Assembly (NCBI GenBank): GCA_019118725.1
Contig: DWYO01000158.1
Span: forward strand, 1-9,793
Direction: 5' to 3'
Source of the DNA: Candidatus Parabacteroides intestinavium
GTDB lineage: Bacteria > Bacteroidota > Bacteroidia > Bacteroidales > Tannerellaceae
Length of the DNA stretch: 9,793 nucleotides
Shown piece by piece: positions 1-6,449 of the stretch (positions are counted from its first letter, which is position 1; every line of letters starts with the position of its first letter). The translations under genes and the position numbers were made by a program. Under the pieces are notes generated by a model. It made no database searches, was not told the DNA's origin, and saw nothing but the letters and a program-made list of their open reading frames with translations.

Positions 1-1051
1 AACGCCCATTTTCATGCCTGTTGGAACGCAAGGCGCGGTAAAAGCAGTACATATGCCCGAATTACGCGATGATATTCAGGCCCAAATCATTTTGGGAAAC
101 ACCTATCATCTGTATTTACGCCCGGGATTAGAAATATTAGAGCAGGCCGGAGGCTTACACAAGTTCAACGGTTGGGACCGCCCTATTTTGACCGATAGCG
201 GAGGTTTTCAGGTCTTTTCCTTGTCCGACAATCGCAAATTGCATGAAGAGGGAGCTGAATTCAGGTCACACATTGACGGCTCAAAGCACCTCTTCACACC
301 GGAAAAAGTGATGGATATCGAACGTACTATCGGAGCGGATATCATTATGGCATTCGATGAATGTTGCCCCGGAGACGCAGATTACGAATATGCCAAAAAA
401 TCATTAGGATTAACCGAACGTTGGCTGGACCGATGCTTTAAACGCTTCAATGAGACTGAGCCAAAATATGGTTATCGACAAAGTCTGTTCCCAATTGTTC
501 AGGGATGTGTCTATCCGGATCTCCGGATTCATGCAGCCGAGAACGTTGCGGCAAAAGAGGCTGACGGGAATGCTATCGGAGGCCTTGCGGTAGGTGAACC
601 AACCGAAAAGATGTATGAGATGATTGAAATCGTCAACGGAATCCTTCCGAAAGATAAGCCACGCTATCTGATGGGAGTCGGGACTCCTATCAATATCCTG
701 GAAGCTATCGAGCGGGGGGTGGATATGTTTGATTGCATCATGCCGACACGTAACGGACGCAATGGACAGCTCTTTACGGCATACGGCACAATGAATATGC
801 GCAATAAAAAATGGGAATCAGACTTCTCTCCCATTGATCCGGACGGTGCCTCATTCGTAGACCGTATTTACACGAAAGCCTACCTTCACCATCTGATCAA
901 GGTGAATGAGATTCTTGGCCTTCAGATCGCATCCATACATAATCTGGCATTTTATTTGTGGTTGGTAAAAGAAGCCCGCAAACATATCATTGCCGGAGAT
1001 TTCTCTACCTGGAAGAATACCATGGTGAGACAATTGAACAACCGACTATAA
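1..1051 (+). CDS. tgt: Queuine/preQ1 tRNA-ribosyltransferase (partial, 5' end outside window)
   Basis: Tgt exchanges guanine at the wobble position 34 of GUN-anticodon tRNAs for preQ1, a step of queuosine synthesis in the cytoplasm. The reading frame is open to the left edge and reads TPIFMPVGTQG. The first visible ATG (14) therefore falls inside the conserved TPIFMPVGT block, and the true start lies upstream. Counting from that Met, the general acid-base Asp is D61 in DSGGFQVFSLS and the nucleophilic Asp is D240 in DMFDCIMPTRNGRNG. The substrate-pocket segments GGLAVGE (189-195) and YLMGVGTP (218-225) are also present. The family zinc site is altered: the CxCxxC positions read G278, S280 and D283, and only the fourth ligand, His309 in SIHN, remains. 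Everything else looks intact, so I read this as an active enzyme of a cysteine-less lineage variant rather than a decayed gene. The lptG-like gene follows after 7 bases, so the two are probably cotranscribed. Confidence 0.97.
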   Translation, partial: TPIFMPVGTQGAVKAVHMPELRDDIQAQIILGNTYHLYLRPGLEILEQAGGLHKFNGWDRPILTDSGGFQVFSLSDNRKLHEEGAEFRSHIDGSKHLFTPEKVMDIERTIGADIIMAFDECCPGDADYEYAKKSLGLTERWLDRCFKRFNETEPKYGYRQSLFPIVQGCVYPDLRIHAAENVAAKEADGNAIGGLAVGEPTEKMYEMIEIVNGILPKDKPRYLMGVGTPINILEAIERGVDMFDCIMPTRNGRNGQLFTAYGTMNMRNKKWESDFSPIDPDGASFVDRIYTKAYLHHLIKVNEILGLQIASIHNLAFYLWLVKEARKHIIAGDFSTWKNTMVRQLNNRL

Positions 1052-1058
1052 CACGAAT

Positions 1059-2147
1059 ATGAAAGATTTCAAGCTGAAACGCATAGATTGGTATATCATC
1101 AAGCAATTCTTGGGGACCTACGTGTTCGCCATTCTTCTGATTATCTCCATCTCGGTGGTTTTCGATATCAACGAGAAGATTGACAAGTTTCTGCGTCCTG
1201 AAGTTCCCCTTTCGGCTATTATATTCGATTATTACCTGAACTTCATCCCCTACTTCGCCAATCTGTTCAGTCCGTTGTTCACGTTTATCGCCGTAATCTT
1301 TTTCACCTCCAAGCTGGCAGATCATTCTGAAATTATCGCCATGCTCTCCAGTGGAATGAGTTTCCGCCGGCTGATGCTTCCGTACAGTATCTCTGCCGGA
1401 ATCATTGCTCTGCTTACTTTCGTACTCAGTGCATTCATCATTCCACCGGCCAACAAAATCCGTATTGATTTCCAAAACAAATACATTAAGAACAAGGCTG
1501 TAGAATACGCACGGAATGTCCAGCTGGAAGTAGAGCCGGGGGTCATTGCTTACTTTGACCGTTATGACAATCGTTCGAACATGGGCTACCGGTTTTCATT
1601 AGAGCACTTCGATGGCAAACGGCTCATATCGCGTCTGACTGCAAATTCCATCAAGTATGATACGCTCTATCATTGGCAGATCATCGACTATACCATCCGC
1701 GATTTCGACGGAATGCGTGAATACATCACGCAAGGATCGCGCAAGGATACGACACTGACCATCATCCCATCCGATTTTCTGATTGCCAACAACGATTGCG
1801 AAAAGATGACCACGCCCGAATTACACGCCTACATTAAGCGACAAGAGAAGCGCGGGATCGGCAATATTCAGACATTCGAGATTGAATACCATAAACGATT
1901 TGCTTCGATCATGACCTCGTTCATCCTGACAGCTATCGGAGTATCACTCTCATCGCGTAAGGTAAAAGGAGGTATGGGACTAAACATCGGTATCGGTATC
2001 GGATTGAGCTTCTCTTATATCCTATTTATGACCGTTACCGCCACATTCGCCATCAGTGGCTATGTAAGCCCGATGGTTGCAGCTTGGATACCAAATATCC
2101 TTTATACGTTCATTGCCATCTATCTCTACCGTAAAGCTCCAAGGTAA
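1059..2147 (+). CDS. lptG: LptF/LptG-family permease (lipopolysaccharide export, YjgP/YjgQ)
   Basis: This is an inner-membrane permease of the LptB2FG exporter family, which extracts lipopolysaccharide from the inner membrane and passes it to the periplasmic Lpt bridge. The 362-aa length matches LptF and LptG of E. coli (about 360). The family layout is visible: three N-terminal membrane helices (about 17-37, 61-83, 103-129), a soluble region (about 130-275) fitting the periplasmic jellyroll, and three C-terminal helices (about 280-298, 305-329, 337-357). The segment RLMLPYSISAGIIALLTF and the glycine-rich GGMGLNIGIGIG before helix 5 fit the family. The start is the ATG 7 bases after the tgt stop, and no other ATG fits better. 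I cannot decide between LptF and LptG from sequence alone; lptG is used because Bacteroidales commonly carry this roughly 360-aa paralogue next to tgt. The stop codon TAA (2145-2147) abuts a palindromic element. Confidence 0.88.
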   Translation: MKDFKLKRIDWYIIKQFLGTYVFAILLIISISVVFDINEKIDKFLRPEVPLSAIIFDYYLNFIPYFANLFSPLFTFIAVIFFTSKLADHSEIIAMLSSGMSFRRLMLPYSISAGIIALLTFVLSAFIIPPANKIRIDFQNKYIKNKAVEYARNVQLEVEPGVIAYFDRYDNRSNMGYRFSLEHFDGKRLISRLTANSIKYDTLYHWQIIDYTIRDFDGMREYITQGSRKDTTLTIIPSDFLIANNDCEKMTTPELHAYIKRQEKRGIGNIQTFEIEYHKRFASIMTSFILTAIGVSLSSRKVKGGMGLNIGIGIGLSFSYILFMTVTATFAISGYVSPMVAAWIPNILYTFIAIYLYRKAPR

Positions 2148-2351
2148 ATAATCCCAAATCGGTCATTAGACCGCTCAACGGTTCTTTTTTTCTGAAAGAA
2201 AGCTCTTCGGGCATTTTGCCTCCCTTCTGCCAGCATCTTGCTTCCCGGCTTGCCTTGACGTAGCCCGCTACGCCTTCTGCAAGCCGAAAAGCAATCCGCA
2301 AGACATAAGGGGGCAATCTACCCAAAGTCTAATGACCGATTTGGGATAATA
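2147..2351. repeat. MITE-like palindromic element with 21-bp terminal inverted repeats
   Basis: Bases 2151-2171 (beginning ATCCCAAATC) and 2327-2347 (ending GATTTGGGAT) are perfect inverted copies over 21 bp, bounding a 197-bp unit. AATA occurs directly outside both ends (2147-2150 and 2348-2351), which could be a 4-bp target-site duplication but could also be chance in AT-rich DNA. Inside is a second palindrome on a different centre (about 2266, against 2249 for the outer repeat): CGTAGC (2259-2264) with GCTACG (2267-2272), CGGCTTGC (2246-2253) with GCAAGCCG (2279-2286), TCTTGC (2236-2241) with GCAAGA (2298-2303), and TTGCCTCCCTT (2216-2226) with AAGGGGGCAA (2307-2316). No transposase is present. 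The structure fits a non-autonomous mobile element or intergenic repeat. A terminator role between the convergent lptG and atpG is also possible. Multi-copy status is inferred, not seen. Confidence 0.7.
2169..2191 (+). terminator. Possible Rho-independent terminator of tgt-lptG
   Basis: GACCG (2169-2173) pairs with CGGTT (2179-2183, one G-U pair) around the loop CTCAA. A C and then seven Ts (2185-2191) follow. It lies 22 bases after the lptG stop in the right orientation. The stem is only 5 bp and its left arm overlaps the end of the 21-bp inverted repeat, so it may belong to the repeat rather than being a dedicated terminator. Confidence 0.4.
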
Positions 2352-2361
2352 GAGAAAAAAG

Positions 2362-2533
2362 AATACACAAAAATGACGGTGTGTCATAATGGAATATTAG
2401 CACGCAAATAACACAGATTAAACAGATTTCCACAGATTTATTCAGCTGTACATCAATCACTATAATCCGTGATCACCTGTTGTATCTATATCTGTGTGCA
2501 ATTTTATATTTTGACACACCGTCATCTTGTATT
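2362..2533. repeat. Long imperfect palindrome with ACAGATT triplet
   Basis: A second palindrome, separate from the first. The 14-mer ATGACGGTGTGTCA (2373-2386) is perfectly inverted at 2512-2525. The arms extend outward with a small bulge through AATAC (2362-2366) and GTATT (2529-2533). Inner arms share nearly the same centre, about 2450: ACACAGAT (2411-2418) with ATCTGTGT (2490-2497), AACAG (2421-2425) with CTGTT (2477-2481), and CACAGATT (2431-2438) with AATCCGTG (2464-2471, one mismatch). The left arm has three ACAGATT copies at 2413, 2422 and 2432, spaced 9-10 bases. Tandem ACAGATT-like units in intergenic hairpins are, from memory, frequent in Bacteroidetes and other phyla. No open reading frame in it looks real. 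Confidence 0.65.
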
Positions 2534-2535
2534 TT

Positions 2536-2561
2536 TAGGGAATCCTCCCGCGAATTCCCTA
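2536..2561 (-). other. Stem-loop overlapping the atpG stop codon
   Basis: On the minus strand TAGGGAAT (2561-2554), which begins with the TAG stop of atpG, is perfectly complementary to ATTCCCTA (2543-2536) across a 10-base loop. The bases after the stem on the minus strand are AAAAAT, not a U-tract, so it is not a classical Rho-independent terminator. It could stabilise the 3' end of the atp transcript. Confidence 0.45.
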
Positions 2562-3428
2562 CTTACTCATACCGCCAACGATATCCAGCAACTCATTAGT
2601 AATAGCCTGCTGACGTGTCTTGTTGTATTGCAGCGTCAGGTCCTGAATCAAATCGTTAGCATTATCGTTTGCGGTCTGCATAGCCATCATACGCGCAGCA
2701 TGTTCGGCGGTAGTCGTATCCAGCAAAGCCGTATATATCTGCAAGTTCAGCATCTTCGGGAACAACAACTGTTGCAATTGTTCCACAGAAGGTTCCAAGA
2801 TATAATCCACCGCATATCCCGATGTAGTCCCCGGTTCCTGCACCTCTGCCAACGAGAGGGGCAGGTAGGTGGGATGCATCAAGATCTGCTGCACCATATT
2901 TTTATAATGGTGATATAATAAATCAACCTTGTCTACCTCGCCCGCCACGAACAGTTCCTGCAAGCGGGTGGACAATTTGGAAGCTTCCGCATAAGAAAGG
3001 TGATCGGCCAATCCGACAAACTCGGCATTATAAACATACCCTGCATTTTCCAATTCCTTGGCAATCTTCTTTCCTACCGGATAAAACTGCATTTTTACGT
3101 TTTGCTTTTCATAACTATGAATCACCTCTTCTAAGGCTTTCCATACATTTGCATTGAAGCTACCGCACAGCCCCGTATTGGAGGAACAAACCACAATGGC
3201 AACATTTTTCACCTCACGGCTCACCGTATAAGGTGAATCCATTTCCGCTTCAGCCGAAAGCAAACTATGCAAGATACCCGATAATTGAGCCGAATAAGCC
3301 AAAGTCCGTTCGGTAGCCGCCTGCGTATGATGTAATTTGGCAGACGAAACCATCTTCATAGCCGCGGTAATCTTCTGCGTACTCTTGATCGAAGCGATTC
3401 TATTTTTAATTTCCTTCAATGATGCCAT
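2559..3428 (-). CDS. atpG: F1Fo-ATP synthase subunit gamma
   Basis: Gamma is the central rotor shaft of F1; it turns inside the alpha3-beta3 ring and links the c-ring to catalysis. The 289-aa product is close to the usual 285-290. Both diagnostic ends are present: the N-terminal helix RIASIKSTQKITAAMKMV (about 10-27) and the C-terminal helix LTLQYNKTRQQAITNEL (about 265-281), which form the coiled coil. The Rossmann-like middle contains SSNTGLCGSFNANV, matching the family GLCG block. The ATG lies 13 bases after the atpA stop, with TAAGGAG (overlapping that stop) as a plausible ribosome binding site. It is the last gene of the operon, and its stop lies in a stem-loop. No anomalies were seen in the protein. 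Confidence 0.97.
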   Translation of the reverse strand: MASLKEIKNRIASIKSTQKITAAMKMVSSAKLHHTQAATERTLAYSAQLSGILHSLLSAEAEMDSPYTVSREVKNVAIVVCSSNTGLCGSFNANVWKALEEVIHSYEKQNVKMQFYPVGKKIAKELENAGYVYNAEFVGLADHLSYAEASKLSTRLQELFVAGEVDKVDLLYHHYKNMVQQILMHPTYLPLSLAEVQEPGTTSGYAVDYILEPSVEQLQQLLFPKMLNLQIYTALLDTTTAEHAARMMAMQTANDNANDLIQDLTLQYNKTRQQAITNELLDIVGGMSK

Positions 3429-3441
3429 ATCAACCTACTCC

Positions 3442-5025
3442 TTATTTAAACGATGCCGCGATTTTCTCTGCCGTTTCTTTCAGGATAAGGCAAACATCAT
3501 CATTGATCACACCGCCCTTCAAGACATCCAGCACATCACGCTGATGGCTTGTAGCCAATGATTCCAGGAAGAGCTTCTCAAACTCATGCACTTTATCCAA
3601 TGGTACATCCTTCAGCAAGCCATTGGTTCCGCAATAAAGAATGGCAATCTGCTTCTCTACCGGCATCGGACTGTATTGCGGTTGTATCAAGAGCCGAGTA
3701 TTCTTCTGTCCTTTATCAATGGTGAATGCCGTAACCGGATCCATTTCACCGCCGAACTTAGCGAACGATTCCAACTCACGATACTGAGCCTGGTCAATCT
3801 TCAACGTACCAGCCACCTTCTTCATCGCTTTCAGCTGTGCGTTACCTCCCACACGAGATACCGAGATACCGACATTGATAGCCGGACGATTACCCTGGTT
3901 AAACAAATCCGTTTCCAAGAAAATCTGCCCATCGGTAATAGAAATTACGTTTGTCGGGATATATGCAGACACATCACCCGCTTGCGTTTCGATGATAGGC
4001 AAGGCCGTCAATGAACCACCGCCTTTCACTCTTCCTTTCATGCTCTCCGGCAGGTCGTTCATCTGCTCGGCAACCTCCTGCTGCTTAATGATCTTGGCCG
4101 CACGCTCCAACAGACGAGAGTGCAGGTAGAAGATATCCCCCGGATAAGCCTCACGCCCGGAAGGACGACGAAGCACCAGCGACACCTCGCGATAAGCAAC
4201 CGCTTGTTTGGACAAGTCATCATAAACCACCAACGCATGGCGGCCGCTATCCCGGAAATACTCACCGATAGCCGCACCGGCAAAAGGTGCGAAATACTGC
4301 ATGGCTGCAGGATCAGATGCCGTAGCGCTGACCACTATCGTATAATCCATCGCCCCCTTCTCCTGCAAGGTATTCACCAAGGCTGCAACCGTAGAGCCCT
4401 TCTGACCGATAGCCACATAAATACAATAAACCGGGTCGCCCGCCTCATAAGCCGAACGCTGATTGATAATCGTATCGATCGCAATAGCGGTCTTACCCGT
4501 CTGGCGGTCTCCGATAATCAACTCACGTTGTCCGCGACCGATAGGAATCATCGCATCAATCGCTTTGATACCGGTCTGCAACGGTTCGTTCACAGGCTGA
4601 CGATAGATAACCCCCGGTGCTTTGCGCTCCAAAGGCATTTCGCACGTCTCACCGGTGATTTCCCCTTTTCCGTCCAGCGGATTGCCTAACGGGTCGATAA
4701 CACGCCCAATCATATTCTCACTCACATTGATGGAAGCAATACGTCCGGTACGCTTTACAGTATCCCCCTCCTTGATCAAGTCGGTCGGACCCAGCAACAC
4801 CGCCCCAACATTATCTTCCTCCAAGTTCATGACTATGGCCTCTATACCATTATCAAAACGAAGCAACTCGTTCGCTTCGGCATTGTCAAGGCCATAGATT
4901 CGAACTACACCATCGCTCACCTGCAAGACTGTTCCGACCTCTTCCAATTTAATGCCGGTATTGATATCTTCCAGTTCCTTGCGAAGGATAGCCGAGACTT
5001 CACTAATTTTTATCTGATCTGTCAT
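3442..5025 (-). CDS. atpA: F1Fo-ATP synthase subunit alpha
   Basis: Alpha alternates with beta in the F1 hexamer, carries the non-catalytic nucleotide sites and supplies the arginine finger to the beta active site. At 527 aa it is somewhat longer than E. coli alpha (513). Visible in order: N-terminal beta-barrel (about 25-95, with VGTVLQVSDGVVRIYGL), Walker A GDRQTGKT (172-179), Walker B ALVVYDD (264-270), the conserved RRPSGREAYPGDIFYLHSR block (286-304), and the arginine finger R391 in SVSRVGGNAQ. An insertion of roughly 15-20 residues lies between LLERAAK and GGGSLTALPIIETQ (about 312-334), in a loop where E. coli is shorter. Spacing to atpH is 14 bases and to atpG 13 bases, consistent with one polycistronic message. 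Confidence 0.98.
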   Translation of the reverse strand: MTDQIKISEVSAILRKELEDINTGIKLEEVGTVLQVSDGVVRIYGLDNAEANELLRFDNGIEAIVMNLEEDNVGAVLLGPTDLIKEGDTVKRTGRIASINVSENMIGRVIDPLGNPLDGKGEITGETCEMPLERKAPGVIYRQPVNEPLQTGIKAIDAMIPIGRGQRELIIGDRQTGKTAIAIDTIINQRSAYEAGDPVYCIYVAIGQKGSTVAALVNTLQEKGAMDYTIVVSATASDPAAMQYFAPFAGAAIGEYFRDSGRHALVVYDDLSKQAVAYREVSLVLRRPSGREAYPGDIFYLHSRLLERAAKIIKQQEVAEQMNDLPESMKGRVKGGGSLTALPIIETQAGDVSAYIPTNVISITDGQIFLETDLFNQGNRPAINVGISVSRVGGNAQLKAMKKVAGTLKIDQAQYRELESFAKFGGEMDPVTAFTIDKGQKNTRLLIQPQYSPMPVEKQIAILYCGTNGLLKDVPLDKVHEFEKLFLESLATSHQRDVLDVLKGGVINDDVCLILKETAEKIAASFK

Positions 5026-5039
5026 ATAATATCTCTGCT

Positions 5040-5582
5040 TTATTTATTTTCGAGCAACCGTTCGCGGATATCCCTCAATTGGGACGCATAACTTGCATCC
5101 AACCGATAATTTCCCATCTGCAAACGGAAGCCTCCGATTAGTTCAGGCTTCACCTCGCCCGTAAATTCTATCGTATCACCCGTTTCCTGCGTCAAACGAT
5201 CGATCAGATGCCGTTGGGTCGCCTCATTGACAGGTACGGCACTACTAAACACGACACGAGTGATTTTCTTTTCACGCCGATATAAATGAATATAAATATA
5301 GGTAATAAAAAGCAAGCAGTTCTCCCGTTTATGACGTAAGATCAACCCGACAAAACGCCGGTATAGATCAGAGACATTCACACCTGCCGCATCAACCAGC
5401 AATTTCTCCTTATTCTTTATAGAGACTATCGGGTTGCACAAGGCAACCTTCAAGTCCGGCGTAAGCAGGAAACTTTGTTTAAGCATCTTCATGTCTTCAT
5501 ATACACGCTCCTCTTCACCTTTGTCTTTTGCCAACGTGAACAAAGCCTGTGCATATCGAGATGAAATAGTTCCTAAATCCAT
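5040..5582 (-). CDS. atpH: F1Fo-ATP synthase subunit delta (OSCP)
   Basis: Delta caps the alpha3-beta3 head and ties it to the b-subunit peripheral stalk. The 180-aa length is typical. The N-terminal helical domain opens with GTISSRYAQALFTLA (4-18), matching the family RYAxALFxxA signature. The C-terminal domain ends with PELIGGFRLQMGNYRLDAS (about 145-163), the conserved GG[FI]-x-[IVL] block, followed by the final helix. The ATG is 3 bases after the atpF stop, which suggests translational coupling. Its presence also separates this operon from N-ATPase operons, which lack delta. Confidence 0.95.
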   Translation of the reverse strand: MDLGTISSRYAQALFTLAKDKGEEERVYEDMKMLKQSFLLTPDLKVALCNPIVSIKNKEKLLVDAAGVNVSDLYRRFVGLILRHKRENCLLFITYIYIHLYRREKKITRVVFSSAVPVNEATQRHLIDRLTQETGDTIEFTGEVKPELIGGFRLQMGNYRLDASYASQLRDIRERLLENK

Positions 5583-5585
5583 AAC

Positions 5586-6083
5586 TTACGATTTTAATGA
5601 CATTTCATCAAGCAACTTATTGATGATGACCTCCTGACTATTATCCCGGCTGATCTTCTCCTGCATCACCTTTTCGGCGATAGCGATAGACAAGTCGGTA
5701 ATCTCAGCACGCACCTCCCGGATCGCCCTTTCTTTTTCTTCACGAATCCGGCGGGTAGCCTCCTCTATCTGGAGATGAGCTTCAGCTACAGCCTTCTGGC
5801 GCGCTTCATCAATAATATGTTCTTTTTCGGACATCGCTTCCTTCAAGATAAGACTTTGCTTCTCTTTCGCTTCGGCTAAGATTCTCTCACCTTCCTTCTG
5901 AATGTTGGCCAACTGCTCGTTTGCCTTACGTGCCGTTTCCAACGAGTTCTCAATATACGCCTTCCGTTCCTCTATTGCCTTGACAATTACCGGAAAGCCA
6001 TATTTAGACAAGATGACAAGAACGATACCGAATGAGAGAATCATCCAAAACAGAAGCCCTGAATCCGGTGTTAGTAATGACAT
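5586..6083 (-). CDS. atpF: F1Fo-ATP synthase subunit b
   Basis: Subunit b forms the peripheral stalk that holds the F1 head against rotation. The 165-aa product has one N-terminal membrane helix (about 10-28, LLFWMILSFGIVLVILSKYGF). A long charged coiled coil rich in Glu, Lys and Ala (about 33-140) and a short C-terminal tail for delta contact follow. Only one b-type gene is present, so the stalk is presumably a b2 homodimer rather than b/b'. The gene starts 15 bases after the atpE stop and ends 3 bases before atpH. Confidence 0.95.
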   Translation of the reverse strand: MSLLTPDSGLLFWMILSFGIVLVILSKYGFPVIVKAIEERKAYIENSLETARKANEQLANIQKEGERILAEAKEKQSLILKEAMSEKEHIIDEARQKAVAEAHLQIEEATRRIREEKERAIREVRAEITDLSIAIAEKVMQEKISRDNSQEVIINKLLDEMSLKS

Positions 6084-6098
6084 AATCTATGCTTTTGA

Positions 6099-6350
6099 TT
6101 ATTGGAATAATCCTAAGAAACATACAACGATAGCAAACAAAGCCACACCTTCTACCAACGCACTCATGATCAACATAGAAGTACGGATATCCCCTGCGGC
6201 CGACGGCTGACGTCCAATCGCTTCTACGGCACCTTTACCAATCAAACCGATACCAATGCCGGCTCCGATAGCGGCTAATCCAGCTCCCATTGTTGCACCT
6301 AATTTTGCTAAGCCCATTGAGGCTGCTTGTAATAATACTGCTGATAACAT
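6099..6350 (-). CDS. atpE: F1Fo-ATP synthase subunit c (proteolipid)
   Basis: Subunit c forms the rotating membrane ring that carries the coupling ion. The 83-aa protein is a helical hairpin. Helix 1 (about 13-43) contains the packing motif GAGIGIG (29-35), the polar loop is RQPSAAGD (47-54), and helix 2 (about 56-81) has the essential carboxylate Glu67 in SALVEGVALF. Compared with the Na+-binding c subunit of Ilyobacter, the Gln position in helix 1 is Ile34, and the Ser-Thr after the Glu are Gly68-Val69. Proton coupling is therefore the better inference. The gene is preceded by a 99-base gap with a hairpin, the only sizeable gap in the operon, which may serve the higher demand for c. Confidence 0.96.
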   Translation of the reverse strand: MLSAVLLQAASMGLAKLGATMGAGLAAIGAGIGIGLIGKGAVEAIGRQPSAAGDIRTSMLIMSALVEGVALFAIVVCFLGLFQ

Positions 6351-6449
6351 ACGTCTTAATTTTTTAGTTTATAACCTTTTTTATTTCGTAACTATAATTG
6401 CTTCTATTTAAAGCTTAAACAAACGAAAAGAAGTCTGTCTTTTCGCGAT
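6351..6449 (-). promoter_or_regulatory. atpB-atpE intercistronic leader with U-tailed hairpin
   Basis: On the minus strand CGAAAAGA (6445-6438) and TCTTTTCG (6431-6424) form a perfect 8-bp stem with a 6-base loop, starting 4 bases after the atpB stop. The T-rich stretch TTTGTTT follows, and the rest up to the atpE start is AU-rich. This resembles an intrinsic terminator or attenuator inside the operon. It could equally be a 3'-protective or processing hairpin that uncouples c-subunit expression from a-subunit expression. I could not find a convincing Bacteroides-type promoter (TTTG and TAnnTTTG at the usual spacing) in this gap. Confidence 0.5.

Noticed and set aside
1005..1475. 156-aa minus-strand frame opposite tgt/lptG
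   Set aside because: It is antisense to two well-supported genes and has no domain.
2110..2325. 71-aa minus-strand reading frame covering the first palindromic element
   Set aside because: It runs through the inverted-repeat unit into the lptG 3' end, has low-complexity composition and no family match. It is most likely translation of a repeat, though similar spurious proteins may be annotated elsewhere.
2401..2440. CRISPR-like short tandem repeats (ACAGATT)
   Set aside because: The units are only 7 bases with 2-3-base gaps and have no spacer-length intervals. They form one arm of a palindrome.
2469..2918. 149-aa plus-strand reading frame starting in the intergenic gap
   Set aside because: Most of it is antisense to the well-supported atpG, and it shows no domain.
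3586..4689. Long plus-strand frames opposite atpA (142 and 189 aa)
   Set aside because: They are antisense shadows of a strongly conserved gene, with Arg/His-rich translations typical of reverse-frame reading.
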